Shown: piece by piece, positions 1 to 6,444 of the stretch
How the letters are laid out: every line of letters starts with the position of its first letter
How positions within the stretch are numbered: the first letter of the stretch is position 1
Source of the DNA: an uncultured Fidelibacterota bacterium
GTDB taxonomy: Bacteria > Marinisomatota > Marinisomatia > Marinisomatales > UBA1611
Assembly: GCA_913041325.1 (NCBI GenBank)
Contig: CAJWHU010000039.1
Location: forward strand, 1 to 11,753
Length of the DNA stretch: 11,753 nt
Reading direction: 5' to 3'
Made by a program: the position numbers and the translations under genes
The notes under the pieces: model-generated
What the model saw: only the letters and a program-made list of their open reading frames with translations
What the model was told of the DNA's origin: nothing
Database searches by the model: none

Positions 1-986
1 GAACAGGATTATGGAACCCAGTTTCAAAGAGATGGTCAAAAAAACTAGTTAATTTTATTGCAGGCGACTTAAAACTAAAACTGCCACAGGTTAAACCACC
101 GACTCAACCAATCGGAAAGATTAGCAAGGAATTAGTAGCTAAATATGGTTTTGCAGTAGATTGTATCATAGATGCAGGATCGGGGGACAATATGTATGGA
201 GCGATTGGAACAGGGAATGTGAAAAACGGGATAGTCACTATAAGCCTTGGCACAAGCGGAACAGCTTACACCTATATGTCACAACCTTATATTGACCCTG
301 AGGGCGAAATAGCATGTTTTTGTGACAGTACAGGCAATTATTTGCCACTTCTATGCGTATCAAATATGGCAAATAGTTATAATGAATTTTTAGAATCAAA
401 CGCACTTACACATAAAAATTTCGAAGATTTGATTTCAGAAAGCGATCCCGGTAATAATGGTAACATGATTATTCCTTGGTTTGAGGGCGAGAGGACACCA
501 GATATTCCAGATGCATGTGCCACATATTTTGGTTTTAAACCAAGGGATTTGAATAAGGCTAATATTGCCAGGGGGATCCTTGAGGGAACCATACAAAACC
601 TCTATAATGGCTTTAAAAAACTACCTTTAAAGCCTAATATTATTCATTTAACTGGAGGTCTTTCACAATCAAAATCTTGGTGCCAGGCTGTTGCTGATAT
701 TTTTAATTGTGAAACAATTAACATTAAGGGTGAAGGTGCTGCGCTAGGTGCAGCGATTCACGCTGCTTGGGTCCTTCAAATGCAAGACGGCAAGGACATA
801 GATATTGCTGAAGTCTGTGAACCCTATATTGAATTCAATCACTCTATGTTACACAAACCCCGAGATAAGTTTAAAAACACTTATAACGCCCAAAAGAAAT
901 TATTTGGAGCCTTGACTAAAAAAATAAAGGCAACTGATGATGGACAAAATCTCTTTGATTTAAAGAATAGAATTAGCTTTGACTAG
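1..986 (+). CDS. xylB: Xylulokinase (FGGY carbohydrate kinase), 5'-truncated by window edge
   Basis: The reading frame is open from the left edge (first full codon at 3) to TAG at 984-986. It gives about 327 C-terminal residues of an FGGY kinase that is normally about 480-500 long. An internal ATG at 192 is not the true start, because conserved sequence (TGLWNPVSKRWS) lies upstream of it. The segment GSGDNMYGAIGTG holds the conserved Asp that acts as catalytic base in xylulokinases. It is followed by the nucleotide-binding stretch TISLGTSGTAYTY and the C-terminal signatures HLTGGLSQSKSW and GEGAALGAAIHAAW. Family knowledge: the enzyme phosphorylates D-xylulose to D-xylulose 5-phosphate in the cytoplasm, feeding the pentose phosphate pathway. 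Substrate assignment within FGGY kinases is by overall resemblance, so another ketose or polyol remains possible. The gene converges on the transporter gene with a 21-nt gap and no visible hairpin terminator. Confidence 0.85.
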   Translation, partial: TGLWNPVSKRWSKKLVNFIAGDLKLKLPQVKPPTQPIGKISKELVAKYGFAVDCIIDAGSGDNMYGAIGTGNVKNGIVTISLGTSGTAYTYMSQPYIDPEGEIACFCDSTGNYLPLLCVSNMANSYNEFLESNALTHKNFEDLISESDPGNNGNMIIPWFEGERTPDIPDACATYFGFKPRDLNKANIARGILEGTIQNLYNGFKKLPLKPNIIHLTGGLSQSKSWCQAVADIFNCETINIKGEGAALGAAIHAAWVLQMQDGKDIDIAEVCEPYIEFNHSMLHKPRDKFKNTYNAQKKLFGALTKKIKATDDGQNLFDLKNRISFD

Positions 987-1007
987 TTAGTAATAACTTG
1001 ATTTTTT

Positions 1008-1868
1008 CTAATCACAGCTTGGATTATTGGTAGCTTTCGCCATTAATATCACGCCTATAAATATCATAAAACTGCCTATGAAGTAACTATATGTTATTTT
1101 GTCGTCGAAAAACAAATAACCTGCTAAAACTGATAAGGGTATTTGCACATAACCAGTCAAAGATGCTTTTCCTGCAGGTAGAAGCCTGTATCCGTGTGTC
1201 AGAAAATATTGTGCAATTTGGGCACATAAACCTATAAAAATTAGATAAATCCAAAGCTTTAAATCAGGTTTAATCCAGTTATTAACTGTAAACATAAAGC
1301 TAACTGGAACTGTAAATAATGGAAAATAAAACATTATTACAAAAGGAGATTCACCTTTACTGCTTAACCAGCGCACTAATACATAGGCCAAGGAAGTTAA
1401 GACTGAACCTGCGAGGGCAATGAACAAATTAATGTTTTCTATCACACTGAAATTATTTATAAAGGGAAATTCTAAAATTACAAATGTGCCTATGAACCCA
1501 AATATTATTGAGAGGTATATTATTTTACCTACTTTCTCCGAAATCAAAGCTGACGCTAAAATAACTGCAAAGATTGGATGTAAATATTGTATTGCAACAG
1601 CTTCTGAAAGGGCGAATCTTTGAATTGATTCATAAAAAAAGAATAATGCTGAGGTACCAGCAATGCCTCTAAGCACCAATAAACCTTTGTTAGTACCCCA
1701 AACACTGATTTTCTTTCTTGATAGAGTAGCATACGTAAAAACTAGGGTAAGCATGCCTCTAATAAAAATAATCTGCATAGTACTTATTTGAGTACCTGCT
1801 ATCTTAACACATACCGTCATAAGGCTAAAAAAAAGAGCGCTTAGAATTATAAAGATATAGCCTTTCAA
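1008..1868 (-). CDS. EamA/DMT-family inner-membrane transporter
   Basis: A 286-residue, very hydrophobic protein with about ten predicted membrane spans, arranged as two EamA repeats (roughly residues 1-140 and 145-280). Family hallmarks are an early FIRG loop after the second helix, a Tyr/Glu/Pro-rich stretch YLHPIFAVILAS followed by the conserved acidic ISEK, and the second-repeat counterpart YVQIPLSVLAGYLFFDD. The substrate cannot be read from sequence; relatives move amino acids, nucleotides, S-adenosylmethionine or other metabolites. The start chosen is TTG at 1866-1868, just before the first hydrophobic helix. An in-frame TGA lies nine codons upstream and the first ATG comes only after 24 codons. 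The gene is the last of a minus-strand cluster, 58 nt after the cupin gene. I see no strong Shine-Dalgarno. Confidence 0.85.
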   Translation of the reverse strand: MKGYIFIILSALFFSLMTVCVKIAGTQISTMQIIFIRGMLTLVFTYATLSRKKISVWGTNKGLLVLRGIAGTSALFFFYESIQRFALSEAVAIQYLHPIFAVILASALISEKVGKIIYLSIIFGFIGTFVILEFPFINNFSVIENINLFIALAGSVLTSLAYVLVRWLSSKGESPFVIMFYFPLFTVPVSFMFTVNNWIKPDLKLWIYLIFIGLCAQIAQYFLTHGYRLLPAGKASLTGYVQIPLSVLAGYLFFDDKITYSYFIGSFMIFIGVILMAKATNNPSCD

Positions 1869-1926
1869 ACTAAATAAACCCAGCAGCTGATATCACTTTT
1901 TACAATCTAGTATTAGAATATTTTAT

Positions 1927-2289
1927 TTAACTGTCACGGTTGACTGTTTCATTTGAAAAAGCGGGAATGCAAACTGCGAAGTAATTAGTATCCATATTTG
2001 GAGTACTATATTTAACCCATTCCCCTTTTTCGACGAGGACTCCTTGTCCTGGTTCTACTATTATATTTTTTTTGTCCTCTGTCTGAACTTTGAGCTGCCC
2101 ATTTATAACGACGGTGTATTCAGCAAATTCTGGTCTTTGCCCAGGTTCTTCCCAGCCTTGGGGTGAATGCATTTGAGCAATACTAATTTCACCAATATTG
2201 CCGCTGACTCTACCGAAAAATTCTTTTATTATTTTTGGCTTGTTACCTACTGAATTGATGACTTTTGGTTCTTTTATTAGCTTAGGCAT
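1927..2289 (-). CDS. Small single-domain cupin protein lacking the usual metal ligands
   Basis: A 120-residue protein with a single cupin-type beta-barrel pattern. The segment EYTVVINGQLKVQ fits the end of cupin motif 1, with Glu57 and Gly64 correctly spaced. The segment VEPGQGVLVEKGEWVKYSTP fits motif 2. The only histidine in the whole protein is His41. The HxH pair of motif 1 and the His of motif 2 are absent, so a standard three-His/one-Glu metal centre cannot form. The protein may be a ligand-binding or structural cupin, similar in outline to EutQ-like cupins, rather than a metal-dependent enzyme. The function is unknown. It lies 33 nt downstream of the MORN-repeat gene and 58 nt upstream of the transporter gene, probably in one transcript. 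The start is ATG. Confidence 0.75.
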   Translation of the reverse strand: MPKLIKEPKVINSVGNKPKIIKEFFGRVSGNIGEISIAQMHSPQGWEEPGQRPEFAEYTVVINGQLKVQTEDKKNIIVEPGQGVLVEKGEWVKYSTPNMDTNYFAVCIPAFSNETVNRDS

Positions 2290-2322
2290 TTGTGTTGAGG
2301 TTATATTTTTTTAGTATCAATT

Positions 2323-2721
2323 TTATTCTAGGTTTTGTTTTTGATAATTTTTTATGGTTATGATTTTTCCTTCATCATAAAGAATTTCATAATATTTTAC
2401 ACCACTCTGATTCCATTCCACCCAGTATCCGACTTTTTTATTTTTTTTGTAGAATCCTTCACTTTTTTTGATTCCATTTTTCCACCATCTAGTCCATTTC
2501 CCATCTTTGCCGTCCTTGGTAATCAAGCCAACTTTCACCCTACAGGAGATAGATCCATCAAAATCTCTGAAAAGGTTTCCTGTAACTTTTTGTTTTGTAA
2601 TTTTTCTATGGAACTGGCCATTTTTCTCCACAAGATTATTTACAGCTTTAGAAGGAAAAGATAAAGAATTACCATTGAGAAAAAAGAGAACAAGGATGAT
2701 TGATGTGTATTTCTCAATCAT
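2323..2721 (-). CDS. Secreted MORN-like (YwqK-type) repeat protein
   Basis: A 132-residue protein. Residues 1 to about 22 form a signal peptide (charged start, hydrophobic core IILVLFFL, small residues near SFPSKA). There is no lipobox cysteine, so it is likely periplasmic or secreted. The C-terminal half carries two or three imperfect MORN/YwqK-like units of the form G-x-W-x-x-W-x-x-x-G-x-K-x-x-E, visible as GKWTRWWKNGIKKSEGFY and GYWVEWNQSGVKYYEILY. Such units form beta-hairpins. The family name 'YwqK antitoxin' is a database label that does not by itself imply a toxin pair here, and no toxin is seen. Its ATG overlaps the stop codon of the upstream 28-codon gene (ATGA), which suggests coupled translation. 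Confidence 0.7.
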   Translation of the reverse strand: MIEKYTSIILVLFFLNGNSLSFPSKAVNNLVEKNGQFHRKITKQKVTGNLFRDFDGSISCRVKVGLITKDGKDGKWTRWWKNGIKKSEGFYKKNKKVGYWVEWNQSGVKYYEILYDEGKIITIKNYQKQNLE

Positions 2722-2804
2722 TTCTTATTTTTCCACATGATGAAAAATAAGCCAGCCGGTATAACTAAGAAAGCGGCAATCAACAAAAATAACTCCAAGC
2801 TCAT
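2718..2804 (-). CDS. 28-residue single-span membrane peptide (hypothetical)
   Basis: A short open frame reads MSLELFLLIAAFLVIPAG followed by LFFIMWKNKK. It has one continuous hydrophobic segment of about 20 residues and a positively charged tail, the shape of a small inner-membrane peptide with a cytoplasmic C-terminus. Its TGA stop overlaps the ATG of the MORN-protein gene by the ATGA arrangement, which is good evidence for translation in one operon. I see no clear Shine-Dalgarno upstream, which lowers confidence. It superficially resembles other tiny one-helix proteins (photosystem or oxidase small subunits), but this is only hydrophobicity, so no function is assigned. Confidence 0.5.
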   Translation of the reverse strand: MSLELFLLIAAFLVIPAGLFFIMWKNKK

Positions 2805-2818
2805 GTTTAAATATTTAG

Positions 2819-2836
2819 GTTTTTATACATAAAAAC
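2819..2836. promoter_or_regulatory. Perfect palindrome in divergent intergenic gap, candidate operator
   Basis: The 18-bp sequence consists of arms GTTTTTAT and ATAAAAAC around AC, a perfect 8-2-8 inverted repeat. It occupies the 56-bp space between the divergent starts at 2804 (minus) and 2861 (plus), where both promoters must lie. An operator for a dimeric regulator is a reasonable inference. However, the sequence is very AT-rich, so coincidence or part of an AT-rich promoter is also possible. I could not place convincing -35/-10 pairs for either gene. Confidence 0.35.
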
Positions 2837-2860
2837 ACAGTTAATTTTTTGGGTAAATTA

Positions 2861-3049
2861 ATGTTATCAAGAATCTTCCTAATTAAACAACGAGCGTGCT
2901 GTGGAAATGGCTGTTTAATGTGCCCATATAATGAGAAACACAAAAAGGGCTCTAAAATTATTTGCAAGGATGTGGCCGATTCTCTTGAAGAGTGGGAAAA
3001 AAAGGAACTTTTGAGAAGTAAAATAAAAATCAGATTATCAGGTGAGTAA
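2861..3049 (+). CDS. Small cysteine-rich DUF5522-like protein
   Basis: A 62-residue protein from ATG at 2861; a TTG 12 nt upstream is in frame but less likely. The N-terminal 30 residues contain the signature ACCGNGCLMCPY, a C-C-x3-C-x2-C arrangement followed by Pro-Tyr. This matches the short DUF5522 family, whose members read like LKRGYCCGNGC.NCPY. Four closely spaced cysteines could bind zinc or a metal cluster, but the family has no established function. The remaining half is charged and probably helical (SLEEWEKKELL). It stands alone on the + strand, divergent from the MORN/cupin/transporter cluster, with only 8 nt between its stop and the end of the convergent 37-codon gene. Confidence 0.65.
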   Translation: MLSRIFLIKQRACCGNGCLMCPYNEKHKKGSKIICKDVADSLEEWEKKELLRSKIKIRLSGE

Positions 3050-3057
3050 TTCCTAAG

Positions 3058-3171
3058 TTAGATCTTCTTATTTTTCTTTCTTTTTAGTCTATATTTCTTC
3101 CAATGATCTTTAGGCTTTCGTTCTCCCATAATAAATTTCTCTAACTCAACTGCTACTTTCGAAATGTTCAT
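3058..3171 (-). CDS. 37-residue basic peptide gene with strong ribosome binding site (hypothetical)
   Basis: An open frame starts at ATG (3169-3171) and ends at TAA (3058-3060). It encodes a Lys/Arg-rich peptide beginning MNISKVAVELEKFIMGERKP and ending in KKYRLKRKKNKKI. A consensus AGGAGG (3181-3186, minus strand) lies 9 nt upstream of the ATG. This is the best Shine-Dalgarno in the window and the main reason to call the gene. A weak promoter-like pair lies upstream (TTGAAT at 3254-3259 and AATAAT at 3229-3234, 19-bp spacing) in AT-rich DNA. The charge suggests nucleic-acid or ribosome binding, but this is inference. It follows gpsA by 124 nt and may be co-transcribed or independent. Confidence 0.55.
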   Translation of the reverse strand: MNISKVAVELEKFIMGERKPKDHWKKYRLKRKKNKKI

Positions 3172-3295
3172 TTATACTAACCTCCTAATTTTAAAAGGCA
3201 CAGTGTCCTCATTTTTTATTTATCAATAATTATTACAGAATGTTATGAAGATCATTCAAAACTAAATAATCAAAATTATTATTAATACTTTACTA

Positions 3296-4294
3296 TTAGT
3301 GTTTCTCCTCACTCAATTTTCGATTCATAAGTTCGTATACTGAATCTTTTGGATCTTTTCCTTCGAACAAAACTTTATATATACTTTCATGAATCGGCAT
3401 CTCGATTTTGTTTTTAGCACTTAGCTGATGTACAGATTTTGCAGTAGAAACACCTTCTGCGATCATATTCATTTCGTTGACTATTGTATCAAGTTTTTGA
3501 CCCTCCCCAATAAGCTGTCCAAGTTTTCTGTTCCTGCTGTGCTTACTCAAGCAGGTAACAATCAAGTCACCATATCCGCTCAAGCCTCTAAATGTTCTCT
3601 CTTTTGCACCCATTGCTTTTCCAAGCTGAGAAATTTCTGACATTCCCCTTGTCATCAAGGCTGCTTTGGAATTGTCACCATATCCAATCCCGTCACACAT
3701 CCCAGCGGCTATTGCAATTACATTTTTCATAGCGCCTCCTAATTCAACACCCTTGATGTCTTTATTTAAATAAGTTCGTAACATCTCCGCTGCAAAAAGT
3801 TTTTGAACCGTCTTTGCAGATTCGACACACTCAGATGCAGCAACAAGTGCTGTAGGGTGACCCAAAACCACCTCCTCTGCATGACTGGGGCCTGATAGTG
3901 CTACTACCTTTGGCGATAGTTTATTCAATACCTCATTTATAATATCACTTACCGTCATCAAGGTATCCATCTCGATCCCTTTTGATAACGTGACAATGAT
4001 TTGATCGCTTCTAAAATATGACTTATTATCTTTGATCAAATTCCTTATTTTTTGACTAGGTAAAGCAAGTACTACTATGCTTGCATTAGAGATAACATGC
4101 CCAATACTATCATCAAATGTTATATTATCCATAAAAAATAAATTATCAACTAGATAGTGCTGCCTCGAGCTATTCATCTGACGAGTAACGCTGGGGTTTC
4201 TATGCCACATGGTGACATCTATCCCCTTGCTTGCTAACAAATTACCCATTGCAGCACCCCAAGAACCGCAACCTAAAAAAGAGACTTTTGCCAA
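3296..4294 (-). CDS. gpsA: Glycerol-3-phosphate dehydrogenase [NAD(P)+], biosynthetic
   Basis: A full-length 332-residue GpsA. It reduces dihydroxyacetone phosphate to sn-glycerol 3-phosphate, the backbone for phospholipid synthesis, in the cytoplasm. The N-terminal Rossmann fold begins with VSFLGCGSWGAAMG (dinucleotide-binding GxGxxG, residues 8-13). SGPSHAEE lies at 134-141. The catalytic Lys is K190 in GGAMKNVIAIAAGMCDG, and the substrate-side signature GLSGYGDLIVTC ends at about 248, followed by the SRNRKLG motif. The start is TTG at 4292-4294, beginning MAKVSFLG as expected, with no good Shine-Dalgarno. The start codon lies 2 nt beyond the stop of the acyl-CoA synthetase gene, so translation is probably coupled. 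Supplying acyl-CoA and glycerol 3-phosphate from one transcript fits a joint role in glycerolipid synthesis. Confidence 0.95.
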   Translation of the reverse strand: MAKVSFLGCGSWGAAMGNLLASKGIDVTMWHRNPSVTRQMNSSRQHYLVDNLFFMDNITFDDSIGHVISNASIVVLALPSQKIRNLIKDNKSYFRSDQIIVTLSKGIEMDTLMTVSDIINEVLNKLSPKVVALSGPSHAEEVVLGHPTALVAASECVESAKTVQKLFAAEMLRTYLNKDIKGVELGGAMKNVIAIAAGMCDGIGYGDNSKAALMTRGMSEISQLGKAMGAKERTFRGLSGYGDLIVTCLSKHSRNRKLGQLIGEGQKLDTIVNEMNMIAEGVSTAKSVHQLSAKNKIEMPIHESIYKVLFEGKDPKDSVYELMNRKLSEEKH

Positions 4295-4296
4295 AA

Positions 4297-6075
4297 TTAA
4301 GCTTCGTACAGGGAATCAATTGTTTCAGACCAATTAGAATTAATCTGCTTGCGCCTGATCTTTAGTGTTGGAGTTAATTCACCATCATCAATTGTAAAGT
4401 CCCTAGAAAGCACCGAGAATTTTTTTATTTGCTCAGGGTCAGAGAATCTATTGTTGATAATATTTATCTCTTTTTGTAAGTCTGATTTCAATTCTTCAGA
4501 ATTAGTAAAATCAGACAGCTGGTGACCATTATCTACAAGCATATTTAGTTGTTGTGTTGGATCTTTAGGGATCGCGGTGTTCTCTATACCAATCTTATCA
4601 CGTAGTATTGCTCCCACATCCAAGGTTATGAGTGCGGAACAATATTTCTTAGCATCACCAACAAGAAAACATTGAGATACAATTGGAATCGATTTTACTG
4701 TCTCTTCAATTACTAACGGTGCAATATTTTTTCCTGCAGAGCTGACATAGATCTCCTTTTTTCTTCCAGTAATACTTAAAAAACCATCCGAGTCAATGAT
4801 CCCTACATCACCTGTTTGAAGCCAGCCATCTATTATTGTCTCTGACGTGGCTTTTTGATTATTATAGTACCCTTTCATAACGTGGTCACCTCTAATGAGT
4901 ACTTCACCGTCTTCTGCTATTTTAATTGCTGTATTTGGCAAGGCTTTCCCAACCGTGCCAATTTTGTTATTCCCATGAAAGTTTAAAGTTGCCCCGGCTG
5001 TATTTTCAGTCATTCCATATCCCTCAAATAGAGGGATCCCAATTTTCTGGAATAATGTCAGGATGTCTGGATTAATTGGTGCTGCTCCTGAAATTGCAAA
5101 TTTAAGCTCACCAAACCCCGCTGCTTCTTTCAATTTTTTCTTAAAAATATTTGAAATAACTGGAATACTTAACCCAAGCTTGAGAATTGGTTTTGACTCA
5201 ATGGCAGCAATAAAATTTGAGTAAACTTTTTCGTATATTCTAGGGACGGAGCAAAATAAATGTGGCTTAACCTCTTTTGCTATGTCAACAGTATTCAATG
5301 GGCTATCGACAATAAAACTATGCATTGTTCTTCTTACCCAGTAATGATTATCTAATGCCTGGCCGAAAACATGTGCACCTGGCAGCCAGGATATTGTTCT
5401 ATCTCCCTGATGAAATTTTAGCGGTAGTGATAAAATTTCCATTAAAAATGACCAATTTTTATGCGTTAACTCAACCCCTTTGGGGTTTCCTGTTGTTCCG
5501 GATGTGTATATCAATGATGAGGTGTCATCTAGCTTAATATTTTCTATTAATGTTGAAATCTTCTCTACCTTGACACTTTCGCCTGATTGTAAAAATTCAT
5601 CCCATGAAATAACCTTCTCATCTTTTATTTTTGGAACTCCATCAAGTAAAACAACAAGATCCACCTTTTCTAATCTATCTAAAATTTTTTGCAACCTATA
5701 AACTGGCATTTTCTTTTCTTCGTCGTTGTCGTTTGGATTGTTACCAACAAATACAATTTTTGATTCAGAATTACCTACCACCCATTCAACCTCCTCTGAG
5801 GAGGAGGTATGGTACACTCCAACAGCGACGCTGTTAATCATTTGGGATGCTATGTAGGAAGCATTCCATTCGATTCTATTGTAACTGTATATACTTATTT
5901 TATCATCTTTTTGAATTCCATTTGCAATCAATGCTTTTGCGATAGCCTCAGAAAAATCATAAAATTCTTTCCATGACTTATTTTGCCAGGTGCCCTGATG
6001 ATCCTTGAATGAAATTGCTAATTCGTTTGGATATTTTTTTAGATTTTGTAACAAATGTATTGGAGTAGTTTTCAT
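4297..6075 (-). CDS. Long-chain fatty acyl-CoA synthetase (AMP-forming)
   Basis: A 592-residue ANL-superfamily enzyme similar to FadD15-type long-chain-fatty-acid--CoA ligases. It activates a fatty acid to acyl-AMP and then acyl-CoA, on the cytoplasmic side of the membrane. Visible motifs in order: the ATP/P-loop YTSGTTGNPKG (190-200), LPGAHVFGQ (231-239), EGYGMTENT (351-359), WLQTGDVGIID (418-428), GRKKE with SSAGKNIAP (437-453), and a C-terminal DGELTPTLKIRRK (564-576) containing the adenylation lysine (probably K572). Length is normal for the group. Start ATG at 6073-6075 is preceded by AAAGG at a suitable distance. It is the first gene of a two-gene operon with gpsA and has its own promoter and a palindromic candidate operator. 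Chain-length preference cannot be read from sequence. Confidence 0.9.
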   Translation of the reverse strand: MKTTPIHLLQNLKKYPNELAISFKDHQGTWQNKSWKEFYDFSEAIAKALIANGIQKDDKISIYSYNRIEWNASYIASQMINSVAVGVYHTSSSEEVEWVVGNSESKIVFVGNNPNDNDEEKKMPVYRLQKILDRLEKVDLVVLLDGVPKIKDEKVISWDEFLQSGESVKVEKISTLIENIKLDDTSSLIYTSGTTGNPKGVELTHKNWSFLMEILSLPLKFHQGDRTISWLPGAHVFGQALDNHYWVRRTMHSFIVDSPLNTVDIAKEVKPHLFCSVPRIYEKVYSNFIAAIESKPILKLGLSIPVISNIFKKKLKEAAGFGELKFAISGAAPINPDILTLFQKIGIPLFEGYGMTENTAGATLNFHGNNKIGTVGKALPNTAIKIAEDGEVLIRGDHVMKGYYNNQKATSETIIDGWLQTGDVGIIDSDGFLSITGRKKEIYVSSAGKNIAPLVIEETVKSIPIVSQCFLVGDAKKYCSALITLDVGAILRDKIGIENTAIPKDPTQQLNMLVDNGHQLSDFTNSEELKSDLQKEINIINNRFSDPEQIKKFSVLSRDFTIDDGELTPTLKIRRKQINSNWSETIDSLYEA

Positions 6076-6113
6076 ATTTAACCTTTAAGCTATTAGAGAT
6101 GTATGCAATGCAC

Positions 6114-6128
6114 CTTAACTTAGTTAAG
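6114..6128. promoter_or_regulatory. Perfect 7-1-7 palindrome, candidate operator of the acyl-CoA synthetase operon
   Basis: CTTAACT-T-AGTTAAG is a perfect inverted repeat with a single central base. On the minus strand it begins 8 nt after the -10 element at 6137-6142, so it would cover about +3 to +17 of the transcript, a classical repressor position. A fatty-acid-responsive regulator would make sense for this gene, but no regulator is encoded nearby and the binding protein is unknown. Confidence 0.45.
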
Positions 6129-6136
6129 ATGTAAGG

Positions 6137-6165
6137 AATATATTACGAATTTTTAGATTTTTCAA
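6137..6165 (-). promoter_or_regulatory. Sigma70-type promoter for the acyl-CoA synthetase-gpsA operon
   Basis: On the minus strand, TTGAAA (6160-6165) and TATATT (6137-6142) are separated by exactly 17 bp. They match the -35 consensus in 4 of 6 positions (TTGACA) and the -10 consensus in 5 of 6 (TATAAT). The predicted start is near 6130, giving a leader of about 55 nt before the ATG at 6075. The palindrome at 6114-6128 follows directly. Confidence 0.55.
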
Positions 6166-6292
6166 TTTATGGAATGACATCATTACAATATGGGCAAATA
6201 TAAACAAGATTAGCTCATTTATTTTCAAATCATGTACTCAACTAATACAATAATTCGGTTAATGATTGTATATTTGATATAGATATTTAGAT

Positions 6293-6376
6293 GCCGGTGT
6301 GGCGGAATTGGTAGACGCGATGGATTCAAAATCCATTTCTCTTTAGAGAGTGGGGGTTCGAGCCCCTCCACCGGTA
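6293..6376 (+). tRNA. tRNA-Leu (anticodon CAA)
   Basis: An 84-nt class II tRNA folds completely. The acceptor stem is GCCGGTG with CACCGGT (first pair G-U), and the D-arm is GGCGGAATTGGTAGACGC. The anticodon stem is ATGGA/TCCAT with loop TTCAAAA, giving anticodon CAA at 6327-6329, which reads UUG codons. A long variable arm TCTCT..AGAGA, typical of leucine tRNAs, is present, followed by the T-arm GGGGG-TTCGAGC-CCCTC. The discriminator base is A. The terminal CCA is not encoded (CGA follows). It is transcribed divergently from the acyl-CoA synthetase gene. No clear promoter was placed in the AT-rich upstream region. Confidence 0.97.
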
Positions 6377-6409
6377 CGATATTTTAATTGAAAATAATAA
6401 AAAATTTTC

Positions 6410-6438
6410 TTGACTCGTAACAAATAAACCAATACTTT
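6410..6438 (+). promoter_or_regulatory. Promoter-like pair upstream of the candidate small RNA
   Basis: TTGACT (6410-6415, 5 of 6 matches to TTGACA) and TACTTT (6433-6438, 3 of 6 to TATAAT) are separated by exactly 17 bp. The -35 is strong and the -10 is weak. The expected start is near 6445, just before the first hairpin. It lies 34 nt after the tRNA-Leu gene, so the downstream RNA may be transcribed alone, not only as a tRNA trailer. Confidence 0.4.
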
Positions 6439-6444
6439 AACCAA

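Noticed and set aside
2323..2804. Toxin-antitoxin pair formed by the YwqK-type protein and the 28-residue peptide
   Set aside because: The 'antitoxin' label of the YwqK family is not functional evidence. The MORN protein has a signal peptide and the small peptide has no known toxin signature.
2718..2804. Photosystem or oxidase small subunit (PsbM- or CydX-like)
   Set aside because: Similarity is limited to general hydrophobicity of a single helix, and no photosynthesis or oxidase genes are nearby.
3192..3222. Possible terminator (GGCACAGTGTCC followed by a T-rich stretch) on the + strand
   Set aside because: The stem needs a bulge and leaves an almost zero-length loop, so it is not a convincing hairpin.
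5789..5808. Perfect 8-bp inverted repeat (ACCTCCTC...GAGGAGGT) with an internal AGGAGGT Shine-Dalgarno-like sequence inside the acyl-CoA synthetase gene
   Set aside because: It encodes Ser-Ser-Ser-Glu-Glu-Val in the normal frame. The ATG just after the internal AGGAGGT opens only a four-codon frame, so it is most likely a by-product of the codons used.
6385..6409. AT-rich inverted repeat GAAAAT...ATTTTC after tRNA-Leu
   Set aside because: It has only six A/T-dominated pairs and no T-run, so it is too weak to call a terminator.
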